A DNA stretch of 64,000 nucleotides from Blastomonas ursincola (GCF_013607875.1 NZ_VDES01000002.1:451638-515637), one strand, 5' to 3'; positions 1 through 9,727 are shown, numbered from the stretch's first letter. Notes: a model not told the origin generated them from the letters alone. Translations and numbers: made by a program.

Positions 1-888
1 ACGGGCAAGTCCACCGCCGCGCGAGCGCTGTCCGCGCTGCTGCCGCCGATGGTGGCGATTGCCGGGTGCCGCTACAATTGCGCGCCCGATGAGGCGGATC
101 GCTGCCCCGACCAATGCGGCGCGCGCAAGACCGCCAAGGTGCCGGTGCCGTTTGTCGACCTGCCGCTGGGCGCGACCGAGGACCGGGTGCTCGGCGCGCT
201 CGATCTCGAACGCGCATTGGGGCGTGGCGAGAAGGCGTTCGAGCCGGGGCTGCTCGCCCGCGCGCATCGCGGTTACCTCTATATCGACGAGATCAATCTG
301 CTCGAGGACCATCTGGTCGACCTGCTCCTCGATGTCGCGCAATCGGGCGAGAACCTGGTCGAGCGCGAGGGGCTGTCGGTCCGGCATCCGGCGAAATTCG
401 TGCTGATCGGCAGCGGCAACCCGGAAGAGGGCGAACTGCGCCCGCAGCTGCTCGACCGGTTCGGCCTGTCGGTCGAGGTGAAAACGCCGCAGGATATCGA
501 ACAGCGTATCGAGATCATGCGCCGCTGCGATGCGCAGGAACGCGATGGCGCCGCATTCGCCGCAGACTGGGCCGAGGCCGATGCCAAGATCGTCAAGCGC
601 ATTGCCAAGGGCAAGAAGGCGCTGCCCAAGGTCGCGATGCCCGATGAAACGCTGCAGGATGCTGCCAGCCTGTGCATCGCGGTGGGGGCCGATGGCCTGC
701 GCGGCGAACTCACGCTCATGCGCGCGGCCCGCGCCTATGCCGCGCTCGAGGGCGCGAAATCGGCCGAACGCAAGCATCTGCGCGCGATCGCGCCGATGGC
801 GTTGCGCCACCGGCTGCGCCGCGACGTGCTCGACGAGACGGGATCGACCGCGCGCATCGACCGGGCGCTGACCGAGCTTTTCGGATGA
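1..888 (+). CDS. bchI: Magnesium chelatase ATPase subunit I (5' end missing)
   Basis: AAA+ motor subunit of magnesium chelatase. With BchD and BchH it inserts Mg2+ into protoporphyrin IX, the entry step to bacteriochlorophyll, in the cytoplasm. The window opens inside the gene: the first codons read TGKST, the end of the Walker A loop, so a few dozen N-terminal residues lie upstream. Visible are the BchI-specific stretch YNCAPDEADRC, Walker B (LYIDEINLLED, near codon 95), the sensor segment IGSGNPEEGELRPQ and the LLDRFGLSVEV arginine-finger region. The stop codon shares ATGA with the bchD start, which suggests translational coupling. The family assignment is secure; only the 5' end is missing. 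Confidence 0.97.
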   Translation, partial: TGKSTAARALSALLPPMVAIAGCRYNCAPDEADRCPDQCGARKTAKVPVPFVDLPLGATEDRVLGALDLERALGRGEKAFEPGLLARAHRGYLYIDEINLLEDHLVDLLLDVAQSGENLVEREGLSVRHPAKFVLIGSGNPEEGELRPQLLDRFGLSVEVKTPQDIEQRIEIMRRCDAQERDGAAFAADWAEADAKIVKRIAKGKKALPKVAMPDETLQDAASLCIAVGADGLRGELTLMRAARAYAALEGAKSAERKHLRAIAPMALRHRLRRDVLDETGSTARIDRALTELFG

Positions 889-2603
889 CCGACACGCTGA
901 CGGCGGCCCGGTTGCTGGCCGCTGCGCCCGCCCGGCTGGGCGGCATCTGGCTGCGTGGCGCGGGGCCAGAGCGCGAGGCGGCGCTGGCGCTGCTGACGGC
1001 GGCATTCGACGGCCGGGCCGTGCGCCGGGTGCCGGTGCATATCGACGAGGAGCGGCTGTGCGGTGGGCTCAATGTCGCGGCCTCGCTGGCGGCGGGGCAC
1101 CGGATCGAGCAGACGGGACTGCTGCAGGAGGCTGCGGGCGGCCTGCTGGTCGTGCCGATGGCCGAGCGGATGTCGGCGCTGGTCGCGGGTCGGATCGCGC
1201 AGGCGATGGATGCGGGCGCTGGCTTCGCGCTGGTGCTGCTCGACGATGGCGGCGAGGACGAGGCACCGCCGGTGGCGCTGACCGAGCGGGTGGGCTTCTG
1301 GTGCGAGGGGGTTGTGTCAACCAAGTCAGTCGAAAGCCAAGACAATGACCCTTCCCGTTTGTCCCGAGCGAAGTCGAGGGACGTGATCTCGGACGGTTGC
1401 GATACGTCCCTCGACACGCTCGGGACAAACGGAGGGGAGAAGGTTGTTGCGAGCCTCGCCAATCTCTCGCTCGCCCTGGGCGTCGACTCCGCGCGTGCGC
1501 TGCTGTTCGCGCAGACCGCCATGCGCCTGCACGCGCAATCGCATTCGCGCGAATCCACCGACGAAGACCTCGCCTTTACCGCGCGCACGATCCTGGGTCC
1601 GCGCGCCACGCGCATCCCGCAAAAGGCTGACGATACGCCGCCCCCGCCGCCCGAGGCCGAGGACGAACCGCCTCCCGGCGATGCCGAGAGCGAGCAGGAA
1701 CAGCATGATCCCGATGCGCTCGATGATCTCATCCTCGCCGCTGCACTCGCTTCGATCCCCAAGGACGTGCTCGCGCGGATCGGCGAGGGGCGGAGCGCAC
1801 GCCGTGCCACGGGGGCAGGCGGGGCAGGGCGCAAGCGCGCCTCGCAGCTGCGTGGGAAACCGCTTGGTGCGCGCCCCGGCCTGCCGCGCGGCGGGGCCAG
1901 GCTGGCGCTGATCGATACGCTGCGCGCGGCGGTGCCCTGGCAGGAAATCCGCCGCCAGCAGGAGGCGGCCGACGCGCCGAAACGGCTGCGCATCCGCAAG
2001 GGCGATCTGCGCATCCGCCGGTTCGAGGAGCGCGCCGAGGCGCTGACCATCTTCGCGGTCGATGCCTCGGGATCGTCGGCACTGGCGCGGCTGGCCGAGG
2101 CCAAGGGCGCGGTCGAGCTGATGCTGGCGCAAAGCTATGTCAAGCGCGCGCAGGTGGCGCTGATCGCCTTCAGGGGCACCAGCGCGGAACTGCTGCTGCC
2201 GCCGACGCGATCGCTCACCCGCGCCAAGAAGGTGCTGGGCGAGCTACCCGGCGGGGGCGGCACGCCGCTCGCGCTGGGGCTGGCCGCAGCTGCGGAACTG
2301 GCCGAGACCCAGGCCGCGCGCGGGCGCACGCCGTTCGTCGCGCTGCTCACCGATGGCAAGGGCAATATCGACAAGCATGGCCAGCCGGGTCGCGCCCAGG
2401 CGGGCGAGGATGCGCTGGCGGCGGCGCGGCGCTTTGCCGGATCGGGAACGCAGGGCGTGGTCATCGATATCTCCGCAAGGCCCCAGCCCGAGGCCGCAGC
2501 GATTGCAGCCGCGATGCGCGCGCGCTATCTGGCGCTGCCGCGCGCCGATGCGCGGGGGGTGGAACAGGCGGTATCCGCGCTGCAGTTCGGGAAGGCATCA
2601 TGA
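885..2603 (+). CDS. bchD: Magnesium chelatase subunit D
   Basis: Subunit D of magnesium chelatase (572 aa), the AAA-like platform that pairs with the BchI hexamer. The N-terminal AAA-like part is followed by an acidic, proline-rich linker (TPPPPPEAEDEPPPGD, about residues 248-263) and a C-terminal von Willebrand A domain. The MIDAS residues are visible: DASGS (D393), T460 in GGTPL, and D490 in LLTDG. The start is the ATG overlapping the bchI stop (ATGA), and the end overlaps bchO the same way. Odd feature: codons about 158-183 are an interspersed palindromic repeat (1355-1432) that keeps the frame open. It sits between the AAA-like core and the conserved LALGVDSARALL segment, probably as a surface loop. 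Confidence 0.96.
   Translation: MTDTLTAARLLAAAPARLGGIWLRGAGPEREAALALLTAAFDGRAVRRVPVHIDEERLCGGLNVAASLAAGHRIEQTGLLQEAAGGLLVVPMAERMSALVAGRIAQAMDAGAGFALVLLDDGGEDEAPPVALTERVGFWCEGVVSTKSVESQDNDPSRLSRAKSRDVISDGCDTSLDTLGTNGGEKVVASLANLSLALGVDSARALLFAQTAMRLHAQSHSRESTDEDLAFTARTILGPRATRIPQKADDTPPPPPEAEDEPPPGDAESEQEQHDPDALDDLILAAALASIPKDVLARIGEGRSARRATGAGGAGRKRASQLRGKPLGARPGLPRGGARLALIDTLRAAVPWQEIRRQQEAADAPKRLRIRKGDLRIRRFEERAEALTIFAVDASGSSALARLAEAKGAVELMLAQSYVKRAQVALIAFRGTSAELLLPPTRSLTRAKKVLGELPGGGGTPLALGLAAAAELAETQAARGRTPFVALLTDGKGNIDKHGQPGRAQAGEDALAAARRFAGSGTQGVVIDISARPQPEAAAIAAAMRARYLALPRADARGVEQAVSALQFGKAS
1355..1432. repeat. Palindromic interspersed element inside bchD
   Basis: Inverted repeat with a 27-nt left arm (1357-1383, GTTTGTCCCGAGCG...GGGACG) and a 26-nt right arm (1405-1430). 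They pair except for GAA versus GT near the middle and are separated by 21 nt. The left arm is identical over all 27 nt to the left arm of the element inside valS (55376-55402). Related palindromes are usually intergenic in sphingomonads; this copy is translated as part of BchD with no stop or frameshift. Confidence 0.9.
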
Positions 2604-3493
2604 GTTCGGTTCGCTGGGAGGTCGAGGGGCAGGACTGGCCCAATCGCGCGCACAGCCGCTTCGTGCGCACCGCGATGCTCGACTGGCACGTGCAGATCGC
2701 CGGGCCCGAGAATGCGCCGGTGCTGCTGCTGGTCCATGGCACGGGTGCTGCGACGCACAGCTGGCGCGACCTGCTGCCGCTGCTGGCGAAGCACTATTTG
2801 GTGATCGCGCCCGACATGCCGGGCCATGGCTTTACCCGGGGGCGGATTTCGGGCGGGCAGAGCCTGCCGGGCATGGCAAAGGCGCTGGGCGAGCTGCTCA
2901 AGAAGCTCGGCCATCCCGCACCGGCGGTGATCGTTGGCCATTCGGCGGGCGCAGCGATCGGCGCACGGCTGGCGATGGACGAACGCTGGGATGCGACGCT
3001 GATCGGCCTGACGCCCGCGCTGATGCCGTTCCCGGGGCTCGCCGCGCGGCTGTTCCCGGCGCTCGCGCGGATGCTGTTCGTCAATCCGTTCACCGCGATG
3101 ATCTTTGCCCAGATGGCAAGCAGCCGGGGCGAGGTCGCGCGCTTCCTCAAGAAATCGACCGGATCGCGAATCGACGATCTGGGGGTCGACCTCTACCACA
3201 GGCTGTTCCGCACATCGGACCATTGCGCGGGCGCGATCGGCATGATGGCGAACTGGGACCTGGAGACGCTCTCGGCCAGCCTGCCGGGGCTGACCGGACG
3301 CACGCTGCTGATCCATGGCGGGCGCGACGCGATGGTGCCCACCGATTCGGTCGAGCGCGCGGCCAGGCTGATCCCCGGTGCCGAGCTTGCCGTAATTCCC
3401 GATCTGGGACATCTGGCGCATGAAGAGGCGCCCGATCGCATCGCCGAGATGATCCTCGCCTTTGCCGCAACCAGCCCCGCCGTGGCGGCCTGA
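2600..3493 (+). CDS. bchO: Magnesium chelatase accessory alpha/beta hydrolase BchO
   Basis: Alpha/beta-hydrolase-fold protein (297 aa) that accompanies bchI and bchD in purple-bacterial photosynthesis clusters. It is associated with Mg-chelatase function, although its reaction is not established. The oxyanion region LLVHGTGAATHSW, the nucleophile elbow GHSAG (S115), an acid region in HGGRDAMVP and a late His in DLGHLAHEE give a complete catalytic triad. Its ATG overlaps the bchD stop (ATGA), so it belongs to the bchIDO transcription unit. The length is normal for the family. Confidence 0.93.
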   Translation: MSSVRWEVEGQDWPNRAHSRFVRTAMLDWHVQIAGPENAPVLLLVHGTGAATHSWRDLLPLLAKHYLVIAPDMPGHGFTRGRISGGQSLPGMAKALGELLKKLGHPAPAVIVGHSAGAAIGARLAMDERWDATLIGLTPALMPFPGLAARLFPALARMLFVNPFTAMIFAQMASSRGEVARFLKKSTGSRIDDLGVDLYHRLFRTSDHCAGAIGMMANWDLETLSASLPGLTGRTLLIHGGRDAMVPTDSVERAARLIPGAELAVIPDLGHLAHEEAPDRIAEMILAFAATSPAVAA

Positions 3494-3498
3494 CCAGC

Positions 3499-4608
3499 AT
3501 GGCGGGGTTCAAGCAGCGCTGGGTCGGCTGGCGCAACCGGATGATCGGAAACCCCGCCTTCCAGTCCTGGGCCTCGCGCTCGATTCTGGCGCGCGGCATA
3601 TCGCGGGTGCGCGCGCGGCGGCTGTTCGATATCATCGCCGGGTTCACCTATTCGCAGACGCTTTATGCCTGTGTCGAAGGCGGGATTGTGGCGCGGCTGG
3701 AACAGGGCGCGGCAAGCTCCGCCGAACTCGGCGCGCTGGCGCGGCTGGGCGAGGATGCGACCCACAGGCTGCTGCGCGCGGCGGCGGCGCTGGGCGTGAT
3801 CGAATGTGTCGGCGACGATCTGTGGATGCTCGGCGAGCAGGGTGTCGCGCTGACCGGCAATCCGGGCGCGATCGCGATGATCCGCCACCATCACCTGCTC
3901 TATGCCGATCTGGCCGATCCACTGTCGCTGCTGCGCGGCGAGCGCAGCGAACCGGGCGCGCTTGCCGGCTACTGGCCCTATGCGCTGGGCGATGGCAGCG
4001 AGGGCGAGAATCAGGCGGCGGTCTCGCCCTATTCGCAGCTGATGGCCGCTTCGCAGCCGATGGTCGCCGATCAGGTGGTGCACGCCTGGCGCTTCGGCCA
4101 GCACCAGCGGATGCTCGATGTCGGCGGCGGCGCGGGCGCGTTCATCGCGGCGGTGGCGAAAGCCGCTCCGGGGCTCGAATTCGGGCTGTTCGATCTGCCC
4201 GCCGTCACCGCCATCGGCGCGCGCCAGCTGGGCGAGGCGGGCGTGCGCGTTACGGCGCATCCCGGCGATTTCCGCAATGACCCGATTCCCGCCGGCTATG
4301 ATCTCATCACGCTGGTCCGCATCTTGCACGATCATGACGACGATCTGGCGCAGAGCCTGCTCGCCAAGGTGCGCGCCGCGCTGAAGCCCGGCGACACGCT
4401 GCTGATCGCAGAACCGATGGCGGGGACGCCGGGCGCAGAGGCGATGGCGGATGCCTATTTCGGCTTCTATCTGCTCGCGATGGGCTCGGGCCGCGCGCGC
4501 ACGCCGGACGAGATCGGCGCGATGCTGGACAAGGCAGGCTTTGCCCGCTGGACCGAACGCCGCACCGGCCTGCCCATCGTCACGCGGGTGATTGCCGCTA
4601 CGGCCTGA
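3499..4608 (+). CDS. crtF: Carotenoid O-methyltransferase CrtF (demethylspheroidene / hydroxy-carotenoid O-methyltransferase)
   Basis: SAM-dependent O-methyltransferase (369 aa). By family and position it is CrtF, which methylates the C-1 hydroxyl of acyclic carotenoids in the spheroidene/spirilloxanthin branch. An N-terminal winged-helix dimerisation region (LFDIIAGFTYSQ) precedes the SAM-binding loop LDVGGGAGAF (about residue 205) and the catalytic region RILHDHDDD, with a C-terminal TPDEIGAMLDKAGF helix. It starts 5 nt after the bchO stop. In known sphingomonad clusters crtF sits at this place between bchO and bchC. A bacteriochlorophyll-linked methyltransferase of the same fold is the only serious alternative. 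Confidence 0.85.
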   Translation: MAGFKQRWVGWRNRMIGNPAFQSWASRSILARGISRVRARRLFDIIAGFTYSQTLYACVEGGIVARLEQGAASSAELGALARLGEDATHRLLRAAAALGVIECVGDDLWMLGEQGVALTGNPGAIAMIRHHHLLYADLADPLSLLRGERSEPGALAGYWPYALGDGSEGENQAAVSPYSQLMAASQPMVADQVVHAWRFGQHQRMLDVGGGAGAFIAAVAKAAPGLEFGLFDLPAVTAIGARQLGEAGVRVTAHPGDFRNDPIPAGYDLITLVRILHDHDDDLAQSLLAKVRAALKPGDTLLIAEPMAGTPGAEAMADAYFGFYLLAMGSGRARTPDEIGAMLDKAGFARWTERRTGLPIVTRVIAATA

Positions 4609-4663
4609 CCTCCCCTTGTTGCAAAACGCTCGCATTCCGTCGCGGAACTAATGCGCCTCAAGC

Positions 4664-4707
4664 TGTAAACCTAGATTGACACTAGAGGGCGTTAATATAA
4701 GATGACA
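4664..4707 (+). promoter_or_regulatory. Tandem PpsR/CrtJ-type operator over the bchC promoter
   Basis: A perfect TGT-N12-ACA palindrome (4664-4681, TGTAAACCTAGATTGACA) is followed 8 bp later by a weaker CGT-N12-ACA (4690-4707). Two such sites 8 bp apart are the arrangement known for CrtJ at the Rhodobacter bchC promoter. A sigma70-like -35 TTGACA (4676-4681) lies in the first site and a -10 candidate TAAGAT (4698-4703, 16-bp spacer) in the second. Binding would therefore block the polymerase directly. Inferred role: aerobic or light repression of bchCXYZ, possibly extending into puf. Confidence 0.75.
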
Positions 4708-4763
4708 CCTTGATGGAAGGTCCCTCTCCGGGATCGGATCACAAGAACAAGGGGAGCGCGCAC

Positions 4764-5699
4764 GTGCAGGCAATGGCCGTCATTTTCGAAGCGCCGCATC
4801 GCCTTGCGCTTCGCCCCCTCGCGCTGAACGCGCCCGAATCGGGCGATGTCGTGGTCGAGATCGCCTGGAGCGGCATCAGCACCGGCACCGAAAAGCTGCT
4901 GTTCACCGGCAAGATGCCCAATTTTCCCGGCATGGGGTATCCGCTGGTCCCCGGTTATGAATCGGTCGGCCGCATCGTCGAGTCGGGCAGCGAATGCCGT
5001 GGCCGGATCGGTGAATGGGTGTTCGTGCCTGGTGCCAACTGCTTTGCCGATGCGCGCGGTCTGTTCGGCGGATCGGCGCGGCGGCTGGTGGTGCCTTCGG
5101 CCCGTGCGCTGCCGATCGACGAGAGCTGGGGCAGCGATGGCGTGCTGTTCGCGCTCGCGGCTACGGCGCTGCACGCGATGGCGGGCGGCGAAGCCCCCGA
5201 CCTGATCGTCGGCCATGGCATTCTCGGCCGATTGCTCGCGCGGCTCACCATCGCCAGCGGCGCGCCCGCGCCCACCGTCTGGGAAATCGATGCCGAGCGC
5301 GCAGCGGGCGACCATGGCTATGCCGTGATTCATCCCGACGCAGACGAGCGCCGCGACTATCGCAGCATCTGCGATGTCAGCGGAGATTCGGGCTTGCTCG
5401 ATACGCTGATCGGTCGCCTGGCGAAGCGGGGCGAAGTCACGCTCGCCGGTTTCTACCAGCAGCCCTTGAGCTTCACCTTTCCCCCGGCCTTCATGCGCGA
5501 GGCGCGCATCCGCGTCGCCGCCGAATGGGGTCCGGACGATCTGGTCGCGATCCGCGCGATGGTCTCCAGCGGGGCGCTCAGCCTTTCGGGACTGGTCAGC
5601 CATGTCCAGCCGGTCGCCGATGCGCCCGCTGCGTATCCGACAGCGTTCACCGATCCCACCTGCCTCAAGATGATACTCGATTGGAGCGCTTGCGCATGA
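4764..5699 (+). CDS. bchC: 3-hydroxyethyl bacteriochlorophyllide a dehydrogenase BchC
   Basis: Zinc-free MDR-type dehydrogenase (311 aa). It oxidises the 3-hydroxyethyl group of bacteriochlorophyllide a to the 3-acetyl group. The fold is seen in GISTGTEKLLFTGKMPNFPGMGYPLVPGYE (in parts) and the nucleotide-binding region VGHGILGRLLARL. Start: GTG 4764 has AGGGGAG 7 nt upstream; ATG 4773 is the alternative, and reading further upstream to 4710 would run through the promoter leader. The stop overlaps the bchX start (ATGA). Expression is probably controlled by the PpsR-type operator just upstream. Confidence 0.93.
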   Translation: MQAMAVIFEAPHRLALRPLALNAPESGDVVVEIAWSGISTGTEKLLFTGKMPNFPGMGYPLVPGYESVGRIVESGSECRGRIGEWVFVPGANCFADARGLFGGSARRLVVPSARALPIDESWGSDGVLFALAATALHAMAGGEAPDLIVGHGILGRLLARLTIASGAPAPTVWEIDAERAAGDHGYAVIHPDADERRDYRSICDVSGDSGLLDTLIGRLAKRGEVTLAGFYQQPLSFTFPPAFMREARIRVAAEWGPDDLVAIRAMVSSGALSLSGLVSHVQPVADAPAAYPTAFTDPTCLKMILDWSACA

Positions 5700-6694
5700 C
5701 GATGCTTGAAAACTCTGGTCCCGATGTCACCGCGTTGCGCGAGGAAGCCGCGCACGAACCCGATCCCGTCGCCACGGGGCCGGTCACCAAGGAGACGCAG
5801 ATCATCGCCATCTATGGCAAGGGTGGATCGGGCAAGAGCTTTGCCCTGTCGAACCTCAGCTACATGATGGCGCAGCAGGGCAAGCGCGTGCTGCTGATCG
5901 GCTGCGATCCCAAGTCCGATACCACCAGTCTGCTGTTCGGCGGCAAGGCCTGCCCGACCATCATCGAGACCAGCAGCGCCAAGAAGCTCGCCGGCGAAGA
6001 GGTGCGCATCGAGGATGTCTGCTTCCAGCGCGACGGCGTGTTCGCGATGGAACTGGGCGGCCCCGAAGTGGGACGCGGCTGCGGCGGACGCGGCATCATC
6101 CATGGCTTCGAACTGCTCGAGAAGCTGGGCTTCCATGACTGGGGCTTCGATTTCGTGCTGCTCGATTTTCTCGGCGACGTGGTCTGCGGCGGCTTCGGCC
6201 TGCCGATCGCGCGCGACATGTGCCAGAAGGTGATCGTGGTCGGGTCGAACGACCTGCAATCGCTCTATGTCGCCAACAATGTCTGCAAGGCGGTCGATTA
6301 TTTCGGCAAGATGGGCGGCAATGTCGGCGTCGCGGGCATCCTGATCAACAAGGATGACGGCACCGGCGAGGCGCAGGCCTTTGCCGAGGCGGTGGGCATT
6401 CCGGTGCTCGCCTCGATCCCCGCGAACGAGGACATTCGCCGCAAGTCGGCCAATTACCAGATCATCGGCCGCCCCGATACCGAATGGGCGCCGCTGTTCG
6501 AGGAACTGGCGATCAACGTCGCCGATGCCCAGCCGACCCATCCGCGCCCGCTCACGCAGGACGGGCTGCTCGGCCTGTTCAAGCCCGAGGATACCGGCGG
6601 CAATGTCGAACTGGTCCCCGCGACCCAGGCGGACATGCGCGGCGGCGTGTTCGAGGAAAAGCCCTCGCTCGAAGTGGTGTACGACCAGATATGA
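5696..6694 (+). CDS. bchX: Chlorophyllide a reductase iron protein subunit BchX
   Basis: NifH-like ATPase (332 aa) that passes electrons from its [4Fe-4S] cluster to BchYZ to reduce the B ring of chlorophyllide a. The P-loop GKGGSGKS (about residues 39-46) and the two cluster cysteines, in GRGCGGRG (about C129) and DVVCGGFG (about C164), are intact; the dimer bridges its cluster with both. The chosen start ATG 5696 overlaps the bchC stop; ATG 5702 is possible. The 3' end overlaps bchY by ATGA. Confidence 0.97.
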   Translation: MTMLENSGPDVTALREEAAHEPDPVATGPVTKETQIIAIYGKGGSGKSFALSNLSYMMAQQGKRVLLIGCDPKSDTTSLLFGGKACPTIIETSSAKKLAGEEVRIEDVCFQRDGVFAMELGGPEVGRGCGGRGIIHGFELLEKLGFHDWGFDFVLLDFLGDVVCGGFGLPIARDMCQKVIVVGSNDLQSLYVANNVCKAVDYFGKMGGNVGVAGILINKDDGTGEAQAFAEAVGIPVLASIPANEDIRRKSANYQIIGRPDTEWAPLFEELAINVADAQPTHPRPLTQDGLLGLFKPEDTGGNVELVPATQADMRGGVFEEKPSLEVVYDQI

Positions 6695-8235
6695 GCGACA
6701 GCCCCGCCTTTCCCGCGCCACGCAGTCCTGACCGGATCGACCTTGCGGCGGTTCCCGTCGAGGGCGGCTGCGCGTCGAAAGACACGATGCGCGCGGCGGC
6801 GGAGCAGGCGGGCAAGGGCGAGGTTCTGGCGCGCTATGCCGCCGATTATCCCCCCGATCCTTCCCAAGGCCCGCACGATCAGCCGCAAAGCATGTGCCCG
6901 GCCTTCGGATCGCTCCGGGTAGGCCTGCGCATGCGGCGCACGGCGACGATCCTGTCGGGATCGGCCTGCTGCGTCTATGGGCTGACCTTCACCTCGCATT
7001 TCTACGGCGCGCGCCGCTCGGTCGGCTATGTGCCGTTCAGCTCGGAGACGCTGGTCACCGGGAAGCTCTACGAGGATATTCGCGACGCAGTCCACCAGAT
7101 GGCGGACCCCGCGCTCTACGACACCATCGTCGTGACCAACCTGTGCGTGCCGACCGCCTCGGGCGTGCCGCTCCAGGGCCTGCCCAAGGCGATCAACGGC
7201 GTGCGCGTTATCGGCATCGATGTGCCCGGTTTCGGCGTGCCGACGCATGCCGAGGCCAAGGACGTGCTGGCCGGCGCCATGCTCGCCTATGCCCGCAAGG
7301 AAGCTTCACAGGGGCCGGTTGCCAGCCCCAGCCATCGACCGGACCGGCCGACGGTGACTCTCCTGGGTGAGATGTTCCCCGCTGACCCGGTTGGCATCGG
7401 GCAATTACTCGAGCCCCTGGGCCTCGCGGCCGGCCCGGTCGTTCCCACCCGCGAATGGCGCGAGCTGTACAGCGCCCTCGATTGTGCTGCGGTCGCGGCG
7501 ATCCATCCGTTCTACACCGCCAGCATCCGCGAGTTCGAGGCGGCGGGCCGTCCGGTGATCGGATCCGCGCCGGTCGGCGTCGATGGCACGGCGGCCTGGC
7601 TCGATGCCGTGGGCGCGGCCTGCGGTATCGCGCAGGACAGGGTCGATGCCGCCAAGGACCGCTTCCTGCCCGCGATCCGCGCGGCGCTCGCCGCCAGCCC
7701 GATCCAGGGCCGCATCACCGTTTCGGGCTATGAAGGCTCCGAACTGCTCGTTGCCAGGCTGCTGATCGAAAGCGGCGCGGACGTGCCCTATGTCGGCACC
7801 GCCTGCCCCAAGACGCGCTGGTCGGAGCCCGACCGCGAATGGCTGGAAGCCCGCGGCGTGCGCATCCAGTATCGCGCCAGCCTGGAACAGGACATTGCCG
7901 CGGTCGAGGAATTCCGCCCGAACCTGGCGATCGGCACCACGCCGGTGGTCCAGCACGCCAAGAGCGAGGCGATCCCCGCGCTCTATTTCACCAACCTCAT
8001 TTCCGCGCGGCCGCTGATGGGCCCTGCAGGCGCAGGTTCGCTGGCGGTGGTCATCAATGCCGCGCTTGCCAATCAGGACCGGTTCAACCGGATGCAGAGC
8101 TTTTTCGACGGCGTCGGCGCCCAGGAAAATGCCGGCATCTGGCGCGACACCCCGGTCGACCGGCCCGAGTTCAAGAAGAAATATGCCGCGCGCATGGCCG
8201 GCCTCTCCAAGTCCGAGGAGGCGGTCGGCACATGA
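6691..8235 (+). CDS. bchY: Chlorophyllide a reductase subunit Y
   Basis: BchY (514 aa) forms with BchZ the catalytic MoFe-protein-like component of chlorophyllide a oxidoreductase, which binds substrate and a [4Fe-4S] cluster. Cysteine-bearing motifs SMCPAFGS (about C69) and [11 protein letters not shown] (about C93-C94) match the cluster-ligand region of the family. The C-terminal half keeps the nitrogenase-like Rossmann repeats ([22 protein letters not shown]). It is joined to bchX and bchZ by ATGA overlaps, consistent with balanced synthesis of the three subunits. Confidence 0.96.
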   Translation: MSDSPAFPAPRSPDRIDLAAVPVEGGCASKDTMRAAAEQAGKGEVLARYAADYPPDPSQGPHDQPQSMCPAFGSLRVGLRMRRTATILSGSACCVYGLTFTSHFYGARRSVGYVPFSSETLVTGKLYEDIRDAVHQMADPALYDTIVVTNLCVPTASGVPLQGLPKAINGVRVIGIDVPGFGVPTHAEAKDVLAGAMLAYARKEASQGPVASPSHRPDRPTVTLLGEMFPADPVGIGQLLEPLGLAAGPVVPTREWRELYSALDCAAVAAIHPFYTASIREFEAAGRPVIGSAPVGVDGTAAWLDAVGAACGIAQDRVDAAKDRFLPAIRAALAASPIQGRITVSGYEGSELLVARLLIESGADVPYVGTACPKTRWSEPDREWLEARGVRIQYRASLEQDIAAVEEFRPNLAIGTTPVVQHAKSEAIPALYFTNLISARPLMGPAGAGSLAVVINAALANQDRFNRMQSFFDGVGAQENAGIWRDTPVDRPEFKKKYAARMAGLSKSEEAVGT

Positions 8236-9686
8236 CGCTCATCATCGATCACGATCGGGCCGGCGGCTATTGGGGCGCGGTCTATGCGTTCACCGCGATC
8301 AAGGGCCTGCAGGTCATCATCGACGGCCCCGTGGGCTGCGAGAACCTGCCGGTCACCTCGGTATTGCATTATACCGACGCGCTGCCGCCGCACGAGCTGC
8401 CGATCGTCGTCACGGGTCTCGGCGAGGAAGAGCTGGGCAAGACCGGCACCGAAGCGGCGATGCGCCGCGCCTGGCAGACGCTCGACCCCGATCTTCCCGC
8501 CGTGGTGGTCACCGGATCGATCGCCGAGATGATCGGCGGCGGCGTCACCCCCAATGGCACCAATATCCGCCGCTTCCTGCCGCGCACCATCGACGAGGAC
8601 CAGTGGCAGGCCGCCGACCGCGCGCTGACCTGGCTGTGGACCGAGTTCGGTCCCAAGAAGGTCAAGCCGCTCGCGCCCCGCAAGGAAGGCGTGAAGCCCA
8701 AGGTCAACATCATCGGCCCGATCTACGGCACGTTCAACATGCCGAGCGACCTGGCCGAGATCCAGCGGCTGGTCGAGGGCATCGGCTGCGAGCTCAACAT
8801 GGTCTTCCCGCTGGGCAGCCATCTGGCCGATGTGAAGAAGCTCGCCGATGCGGAAGTGAACATCTGCATGTACCGCGAGTTCGGACGCAACCTGTGCGAG
8901 ACGCTCGAACGGCCCTATCTGCAGGCACCGATCGGCCTCGAATCGACCACGCTCTTCCTGCGCAAGCTGGGCGAGCTGACCGGGCTCAACCCCGAGCCGT
9001 TCATCGATCGCGAGAAGCACACGACGATCAAGCCGCTCTGGGACCTGTGGCGTTCGGTCACGCAGGATTTCTTCGGCACCGCAAGCTTCGGCATCCATGC
9101 CAATGAGACCTATGCGCGCGGCATTCGCAATTTCCTCGAGCACGACATGGGGCTGCCGTGCAATTTCGCCTTCAGCCGCACCGCTGGGGTGAAGCCCGAC
9201 AACGAGGCGGTGCGTCAGGCGATCCGCACCAACCCGCCGCTGGTGATGTTCGGCAGCTATAACGAGCGCATGTACATGGCCGAATGCGGCGCGCGCGGCA
9301 TGTACATTCCGGCAAGCTTCCCCGGCGCGGTCATTCGCCGCCACACGGGCACGCCGGTGATGGGCTATTCGGGTGCGACCTGGCTGGTGCAGGAGGTGTG
9401 CAATGCGCTGTTCGACGCGCTGTTCCACATCCTGCCGCTGTCGAGCCAGATGGATGCGGTGGCGGCGACGCCGGCCAGGATCGAGCGGGAACTCGCCTGG
9501 ACGCCGCAAGCCAAGGCCATGCTCGACCGGCTGGTCGACGCGCAGCCGGTGCTGGTGCGCATCTCTGCGGCCAAGACATTGCGCGACGCTGCGGAGAGGG
9601 CAGCGCGGCGCGCAGGCGAAGATTCAGTAACCGAGGTGCGGCTGGTGGAGGAAGCCGTCGCACAGAATATGGGTGAGGTCGCGTGA
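8232..9686 (+). CDS. bchZ: Chlorophyllide a reductase subunit Z
   Basis: BchZ (484 aa), the second catalytic subunit of chlorophyllide a oxidoreductase. It begins [15 protein letters not shown] and carries the cluster-ligand motif [12 protein letters not shown] (about C36) and the NifK-like core [13 protein letters not shown]. The C-terminal domain ([21 protein letters not shown]) is the stretch shared with light-independent protochlorophyllide reductase subunits. It overlaps bchY by ATGA and is the last gene before puf, with a 132-nt gap. Confidence 0.96.
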   Translation: MTLIIDHDRAGGYWGAVYAFTAIKGLQVIIDGPVGCENLPVTSVLHYTDALPPHELPIVVTGLGEEELGKTGTEAAMRRAWQTLDPDLPAVVVTGSIAEMIGGGVTPNGTNIRRFLPRTIDEDQWQAADRALTWLWTEFGPKKVKPLAPRKEGVKPKVNIIGPIYGTFNMPSDLAEIQRLVEGIGCELNMVFPLGSHLADVKKLADAEVNICMYREFGRNLCETLERPYLQAPIGLESTTLFLRKLGELTGLNPEPFIDREKHTTIKPLWDLWRSVTQDFFGTASFGIHANETYARGIRNFLEHDMGLPCNFAFSRTAGVKPDNEAVRQAIRTNPPLVMFGSYNERMYMAECGARGMYIPASFPGAVIRRHTGTPVMGYSGATWLVQEVCNALFDALFHILPLSSQMDAVAATPARIERELAWTPQAKAMLDRLVDAQPVLVRISAAKTLRDAAERAARRAGEDSVTEVRLVEEAVAQNMGEVA

Positions 9687-9727
9687 GCGTCTTGTCCAGT
9701 CATCGGCCTTGGGACGGGGCCTCCAAC

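Noticed and set aside
1300-1450. bchD as a broken gene because of the odd segment
   Set aside because: The frame is continuous and all MIDAS residues downstream are present; the segment is an in-frame repeat, not a frameshift.
3193-4635. A 480-codon minus-strand frame opposite crtF
   Set aside because: Antisense shadow of a clear methyltransferase gene, with biased composition only.
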